Below, piece by piece: positions 59,792-64,000 of a DNA stretch of 64,000 bases (position 1 is its first letter; each line of letters starts with the position of its first letter). The notes below the pieces were generated by a model. The model was not told where the DNA came from and did not search any database. It saw nothing but the letters and a program-made list of their open reading frames with translations. The stretch comes from Pedobacter westerhofensis (GTDB taxonomy: Bacteria; Bacteroidota; Bacteroidia; Sphingobacteriales; Sphingobacteriaceae): positions 1-64,000 of the forward strand of contig NZ_FXTN01000016.1 of assembly GCF_900182595.1 (NCBI RefSeq), read 5' to 3'. Both the position numbers and the translations under genes were made by a program.

Positions 59792-61423
59792 ATGCCCCGA
59801 ATTATAAAAAACATTTTTTACACTTTGTGTGTGATTGCGCTGTACAGCTGCAGCCGGTCGGCAGACGATGACGGAAAAAAAGTATTCAACCTTAACCTGG
59901 ATCAGAACCTCACTTCTATGGACCCCGCCTTTGCGCGCAACCAGTATGCGATTTGGATGATCAACCAGATCTTCAACGGTTTAGTCCAGATAGACAGCGC
60001 CCTCAACGCTGTGCCTGCAATTGCGAAGTCATGGGAGGTTTCTCCTGACGGACTGAGTTATACCTTTCACCTGCGTAACGATATTTCCTTTCAGGATGAT
60101 CCGCTTTTTAAAAACGGGAAAGGAAGAAAAGTGATAGCTTCAGATTTCGTGTACAGCTTTAACAGGCTGATAGATCCCAAAGTAGGTTCTTCGGGGGGAT
60201 GGATTTTCAGCGATAAAGTAACTGACATCCACAATTTCATTGCCGTAAATGATACCACTTTTAAGATCAATTTAACCAAGCCCTTTCCCGCCTTCCTCAA
60301 CCTGCTGTGCACGCAGTACTGCATGGTAGTGCCAAAGGAAGTGGTAGAGCATTACGGAAAGGACTTCAGGAGCCACCCTGTAGGCACAGGCCCCTTCAGG
60401 TTTAAATACTGGAAGGAAGATGAGATTCTCGTATTGTTAAAGAACGAGAATTACTGGGAAAAGGAAAACGGTGTAAAACTCCCGTACCTGGATGCTGTAA
60501 AGGTTACTTTTATCAGCGACAAACAAAGCGCCTTCATGAATTTTATCAAAAAAGACCTTGATTATTTCAACAGCGTTGATGGTACCTACAGGGATGATAT
60601 TCTGACCAAAACCGGGAACATGACCAATAAATACAAGGGTAAATTTCAGCTGATCAAGGCGCCTTACCTTAATACAGAATATGTTGGAATCCTGGTAGAC
60701 ACTTCCAAATCACTGGTGAGAAATTCTCCTTTAAGATTTAAAAAAGTGAGACAGGCGATCAACTATGGTATTGATAAGGCAAAACTGGTAAAATACCTGA
60801 GAAACAGTATAGGCGTTCCTGCTACATCCGGGTTTGTGCCCAAAGGCATGCCCGGATTTGACAGCACTGTCGTTAAAGGCTACCATTATGATCCGGCAAA
60901 AGCTGCAAGGCTGCTGGCCGAAGCCGGTTACCCGAACGGCAAGGGAATGCCCGAGGTAATGCTGACTACCTCAACATCCTATAAAGACCTGATTGAGTTT
61001 ATACAGGGTGAGCTGAGCACACTTGGAATGAAGGTTAAGGTAGATGTAAGGCCTACCGCCAGCCTGCGTGAACTGATGGCCAAAAATGAGGTGAACTTTT
61101 TCAGAGGTTCCTGGATGGCCGATTATCCTGACGCTGAGAATTATCTTTCTGTTTTTTATTCAAAAAACAAAGTACCCTTCGGGCCAAATTATACGGGTTA
61201 CTTTAACAAAGAATTTGACAGGCTGTTTGTTGCAAGTTACTATGAGAGAGACGCCAGGAAGCGTTACATCTTAAACCAGCGTATGGATAATATGGTCATC
61301 GAAAATGCGTCTGTAGTGCCGATATTGTATGATCAGTCGGTCACCATGCTGCAAAACAACATCAGCGGGTATTCGATTAACCCGCTGAGCTGGATGATTT
61401 TGAAGCGTGTGAAAAAGAAGTAA
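59792..61423 (+). CDS. Peptide-type ABC transporter substrate-binding lipoprotein
   Basis: 543 residues from the ATG at 59792 (an in-frame GTG at 59768 is possible); the lipobox ALYSC follows a signal helix. SBP_bac_5 features: VPAIAKSWEVSPDGLSYTFHLRNDISFQD, ASDFVYSFNRLIDPKVGS, HPVGTGPFRF, FKKVRQAINYGIDKAKLVKYL, YDPAKAARLLAEAGYPNGKG, DYPDAENYLSVFYSKN. Binds oligopeptides or similar in the periplasm. No permease genes follow, so it works with a transporter encoded elsewhere. Confidence 0.92.
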   Translation: MPRIIKNIFYTLCVIALYSCSRSADDDGKKVFNLNLDQNLTSMDPAFARNQYAIWMINQIFNGLVQIDSALNAVPAIAKSWEVSPDGLSYTFHLRNDISFQDDPLFKNGKGRKVIASDFVYSFNRLIDPKVGSSGGWIFSDKVTDIHNFIAVNDTTFKINLTKPFPAFLNLLCTQYCMVVPKEVVEHYGKDFRSHPVGTGPFRFKYWKEDEILVLLKNENYWEKENGVKLPYLDAVKVTFISDKQSAFMNFIKKDLDYFNSVDGTYRDDILTKTGNMTNKYKGKFQLIKAPYLNTEYVGILVDTSKSLVRNSPLRFKKVRQAINYGIDKAKLVKYLRNSIGVPATSGFVPKGMPGFDSTVVKGYHYDPAKAARLLAEAGYPNGKGMPEVMLTTSTSYKDLIEFIQGELSTLGMKVKVDVRPTASLRELMAKNEVNFFRGSWMADYPDAENYLSVFYSKNKVPFGPNYTGYFNKEFDRLFVASYYERDARKRYILNQRMDNMVIENASVVPILYDQSVTMLQNNISGYSINPLSWMILKRVKKK

Positions 61424-61457
61424 TCATTTTTGAATTCTCTATACTAACAATTCTTAA

Positions 61458-62285
61458 TTAGAATAAAGGCTCCACACCATGCTCCCGCATATAATCTTCC
61501 ACTCTATCAATCTCATTGGTTGGAACCAGGTCTAAAACTGCAGAGTCATTGACAGCCCGCCAAAGCTTATGATTTTCTATATAATCTTTTGGAGGCTCGT
61601 CTCCAATTAGAAAAAAATGACCATTTTTTCCCATCGGAGTATCTCTAATTTTATCAATCAAAAACAAATGTGCATTGATCTGCTGCTGAATGATGTGTGG
61701 TTTTAGTCCATTGAAATCTTTAGCTTCTCCCGTTACCTGAACCTCATTTTTTCCTATAAACCAAACTTTGGCCGGAACAATTAAACCCGGAATCTTTGTA
61801 TGATCAATATCTGCATCAAAATTGACATGTTCAGCAATAGATTTGGACAATCTTTTTTTTATCTGCTCGATAGGTTTTAGTACTGACTCATTTGAAGCCG
61901 GCAAGGTATAGACGAACTTTTCAAAAAGCTTATTGAAGACGTTTTGATTAATATCCACATCAATCGACTTTGGCGCTGAATAAGTTATTAAGTTATTGGC
62001 ATATTTGGATAAATAACTGAAATATTGCTCTTTTAAAACAGATGCTCCCCTGTAAGTATTTGAATAATCGGCTTCATATTCATTAGCAAGCTTTTGCAGA
62101 GATTTCAAACTGATCTTCAACATGCTAAATGCACCTTCGGAAAATAGTCCTTTTATAATTGATAACTTATCCGCAGAAAATTGAAACTTGCAGGTTTCTT
62201 CGTTTCCAATAAAAAGACCTATACTAACTCTTTCATCCACATTTGGACGGATTGTACAGTATAATATTGAGTAAAACGTTTTCAT
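61458..62285 (-). CDS. DUF3037-like partner of the HipA-like kinase
   Basis: 275 residues, soluble. The opening FYSILYCTIRPNVDERVSIGLFIGNEE resembles DUF3037 proteins (short YSI..Y..NP....E.VNIGV.L pattern), which commonly sit next to HipA-family kinases. The remainder is unassigned. It starts 8 bp after the kinase gene on the same strand, so the two form one unit. Role unknown; it may regulate or be modified by the kinase. Its own frame is intact. Confidence 0.65.
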   Translation of the reverse strand: MKTFYSILYCTIRPNVDERVSIGLFIGNEETCKFQFSADKLSIIKGLFSEGAFSMLKISLKSLQKLANEYEADYSNTYRGASVLKEQYFSYLSKYANNLITYSAPKSIDVDINQNVFNKLFEKFVYTLPASNESVLKPIEQIKKRLSKSIAEHVNFDADIDHTKIPGLIVPAKVWFIGKNEVQVTGEAKDFNGLKPHIIQQQINAHLFLIDKIRDTPMGKNGHFFLIGDEPPKDYIENHKLWRAVNDSAVLDLVPTNEIDRVEDYMREHGVEPLF

Positions 62286-62293
62286 CTTTGTTA

Positions 62294-63103
62294 TTAACGA
62301 ATAAATTTATGAATAAGTTGTGAAAAAGAGGTTATAGTCTCATTTAACCAAATATCATTCTTAATGATTGCGGAACTAATATTCTCTGATAATAAAGCTT
62401 TATCATCACACCACTCCTCCGGCAGCCTTTCTATGATAGCGGGTAAAATCTCGTTACAATCATTTACAAAGGTAGGGAAATTTTGAATCAGTTTGAAAGC
62501 CTCTTCTTCCACTTTCGTCTTTTGATTTAGGAAAGTAAAAGCCAGATCAGAAGTTAAAATAGAGTCATCTTCAGACAATTGTGCAAGCGGGCTCCCTAAT
62601 CTTCCTCCATCAAATATGGTTGAATGGTCGATCGGAATGAACATATGATCGGCAATTAGAATATTGTAATTGTTGTGATTCCGGTCATCATTTGCCACCC
62701 AAAAATCAAACAAGGCTATTTTAAGAAGGTCAAGTCTGTTTGTAAATTTTCCTAATTCATAATTATCATTTTTCAACCCCAATAACACATTGGTTGCATC
62801 AAAAGCATCATTATTATATTGCAAACCGAATGCCGGCTTTTCAAAATCCACTATCCGAATCCGGCCCTGTAAAATATTTTCCGGAATATGTTCCCTTTTA
62901 ATATTGACAAAGGCAGCCGGAAATAAATGTAATCCCCACTTCTGCAGAAATTGGTGAGCAACATACTCATTTACTAACTTACTTTTATGATCATACTTGC
63001 ATGCCTACTCTTCCAAATCACTAGCCAGCACAACAACGGGCATACTTCCGCTGGTATCAATTACACGTGAAATTTCAGAAATTGATTGAAGAAGTGGCAA
63101 CAT
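62294..63103 (-). pseudogene. HipA-family kinase gene interrupted by an amber codon
   Basis: From the ATG at 63103 the frame runs 269 codons with one TAG at codon 33 (63005-63007). Before it: MLPLLQSISEISRVIDTSGSMPVVV; after it: ACKYDHKSKLVNEYVAHQFLQKWGLHLFP, as in HipA-like kinases (x-P-x-L-V...-Y-V-x-K-...-L-V-x-E). The catalytic part is kept: DFWVANDDRNHNNYNILI (catalytic Asp and Asn) and IPIDHSTIFDGG (metal site). A GTG at 62851 could restart an N-truncated protein lacking the nucleotide-binding lobe. Either dead, read through, or a sequencing error. Confidence 0.72.
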
Positions 63104-63264
63104 CCTGATTAATTTGAATGAAACGCAAGTTAATAGTTTTATACATCTTAACAGAATTATATGAAGCTACAGGAATTTGCAGACATTTAAGTTAAAAGTT
63201 CTTTTCCAAAAAACATGTAAATAATAAGATCTTTATCAACTGTAGAACACTGAGAAAACCAATC

Positions 63265-64000
63265 TTACTGTTTAGGCTGCACTCCTCCGCCCATTCCACC
63301 GGCACCTTCGTCCTGTTTCAGGTCGTCATTATTCACGCCCTTTTTCTTTTTAGGCTGCGAGAAGGTAACCTTTCCAAACTTGTAGCTGAAGCTTACGCCA
63401 AAAGAGCGCAGTGGATAATAGATGTTGGTACTTTGCAGGAAGGTTGCCCCTTTATTTTCTGTACGGATATGCAGGTCCCTGTTGAAGGGATTAAGCACAT
63501 TCACCCCAACAGTTGCCTGTTTCTTCATGATATCTTTCTTGAAGGCACCGCCATAAAAAGCCATTGCACCGGAAGTCCCCTGGAAGGTTTTCTTTCTTCC
63601 GTTATATACACCAAAAACCTCTGTGTTCCAGCCGCCGGTAAAGGCAACGGCTGAACGGGCAAAAACAGTATAGTTTGCATAGTTACCAGTACTTACCCCA
63701 CTATCAGAATTCCTTACATTATAAGTACTTACACTAAAGTTTCCCATTAAAGTCCATTTAGGCAAGGGATTGTATGACCCGAATACATTGGCACCATAAG
63801 ACCTGTTGTTACCTACGTTGGAGTAGGTGGTCAGTTTTTGGTCCGGCACATAAATACTTTCAATCACATCCATTGTAGAACGGTAGAATATCGAAGCATT
63901 GATCACCGATCCTTTGATAAAAGTAGAGTAACCCAGTTCAACAAGGTCGGTGAGCTCCGGGCTCAGGCTGGGATTTCCCTGCGACTGATTCTGCGGGTCT
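63265..64000 (-). CDS. Outer-membrane beta-barrel receptor, C-terminal part
   Basis: Partial: the frame stays open to the window edge and the gene continues beyond 64,000. Visible are barrel strands (SLSPELTDLVELGYSTFI, YGANVFGSYNPLPKWTLMGNFSVSTYN, SFGVSFSYKFGKVTF) and a soluble Gly/Lys-rich tail (DEGAGGMGGGVQPKQ). This ending is typical of the outer-membrane beta-barrel family proteins of Bacteroidota related to TonB-dependent receptors (OMP_b-brl_3 type). Substrate unknown. Confidence 0.85.
   Translation of the reverse strand, partial: DPQNQSQGNPSLSPELTDLVELGYSTFIKGSVINASIFYRSTMDVIESIYVPDQKLTTYSNVGNNRSYGANVFGSYNPLPKWTLMGNFSVSTYNVRNSDSGVSTGNYANYTVFARSAVAFTGGWNTEVFGVYNGRKKTFQGTSGAMAFYGGAFKKDIMKKQATVGVNVLNPFNRDLHIRTENKGATFLQSTNIYYPLRSFGVSFSYKFGKVTFSQPKKKKGVNNDDLKQDEGAGGMGGGVQPKQ

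Noticed and set aside
63060..63075. parS site (TTACACGTGAAATT)
   Set aside because: Core CACGTG matches but outer bases differ from TGTTNCACGTGAAACA at four places, and it lies inside the HipA-like frame 4.5 kb from parAB.
1..64000. tRNA, rRNA or tmRNA genes
   Set aside because: No T-arm, anticodon-arm or rRNA core motifs were noticed on either strand; a covariance search would be needed to be sure.

Overview
The window reads as the chromosome of a Bacteroidota bacterium, most likely a Sphingobacteriaceae (Pedobacter-like) species. Grounds: SusC/SusD pairs, an ECF-sigma/FecR/STN-receptor signalling set, promoters of the Bacteroidota type (TTTG-N19-TAnnTTTG), bacillithiol ligase BshC, the rpmB-rpmG-DUF4295-ftsY-rimO order, and the lepB-dapB-DUF5683-parB-parA order. 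The lineage call is inference from gene content. No rRNA or tRNA gene was seen.

Layout. 1-2,000: accessory edge with a 20-bp perfect inverted repeat, a frameshifted cytochrome-c-like lipoprotein, a decayed HExxH metallopeptidase, a secreted protein and a cupin. 2,100-8,180: SnoaL-like lipoprotein, a translationally coupled ABC exporter cassette ending in a LolA-like protein, DUF2911, and a DUF3095 cyclase-like protein. 8,169-11,860: two DUF6266 genes behind an unusual mirror array of 11-bp-spaced octamers, GNAT, PAS-LuxR regulator, and a YefM/YoeB-type module whose toxin is broken twice. 11,940-23,302: mannan-type polysaccharide utilisation locus (GH92, SusD, STN-SusC, FecR, ECF sigma), with a methyltransferase/M28 peptidase pair inserted between FecR and sigma. 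23,415-37,091: YdcF-like protein, ROK regulator with a second SusC/SusD pair, three single-domain response regulators, DUF885 peptidase, AraC regulator, and a hexulose-phosphate synthase/isomerase pair. 37,184-51,005: mostly core genes (lpxB, surE, M16 peptidase, csbD, acs, rpmB, rpmG, DUF4295, ftsY, rimO, bshC, ldh-type dehydrogenase).

51,031-54,036 is a small defence-like island: RadC/JAB protein, XRE regulator, an Abi_2 (AbiF-like) HEPN protein, and a third DUF6266 gene. The 440-bp gap between Abi and DUF6266 holds a strong minus-strand -7 box, then a stem with a T8 tract ending 13 bp before the abi start: a predicted RNA of about 50 nt directly upstream of the toxin-like gene. The same gap holds a second 11-bp-period array, upstream of DUF6266. 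54,248-61,423 returns to core genes (lepB, dapB, DUF5683, parB, parA, flavin reductase, peptide-binding lipoprotein). 61,458-63,103 holds a DUF3037-like protein with a HipA-like kinase broken by an amber codon, and the window ends inside an outer-membrane beta-barrel gene.

Two themes deserve follow-up. First, each DUF6266 transcription unit is preceded by an array with exact 11-bp periodicity, an association I do not know to be described. Second, candidate toxin/kinase genes are degraded while their partners look intact, whereas the Abi gene is intact with a candidate RNA gene in front of it.
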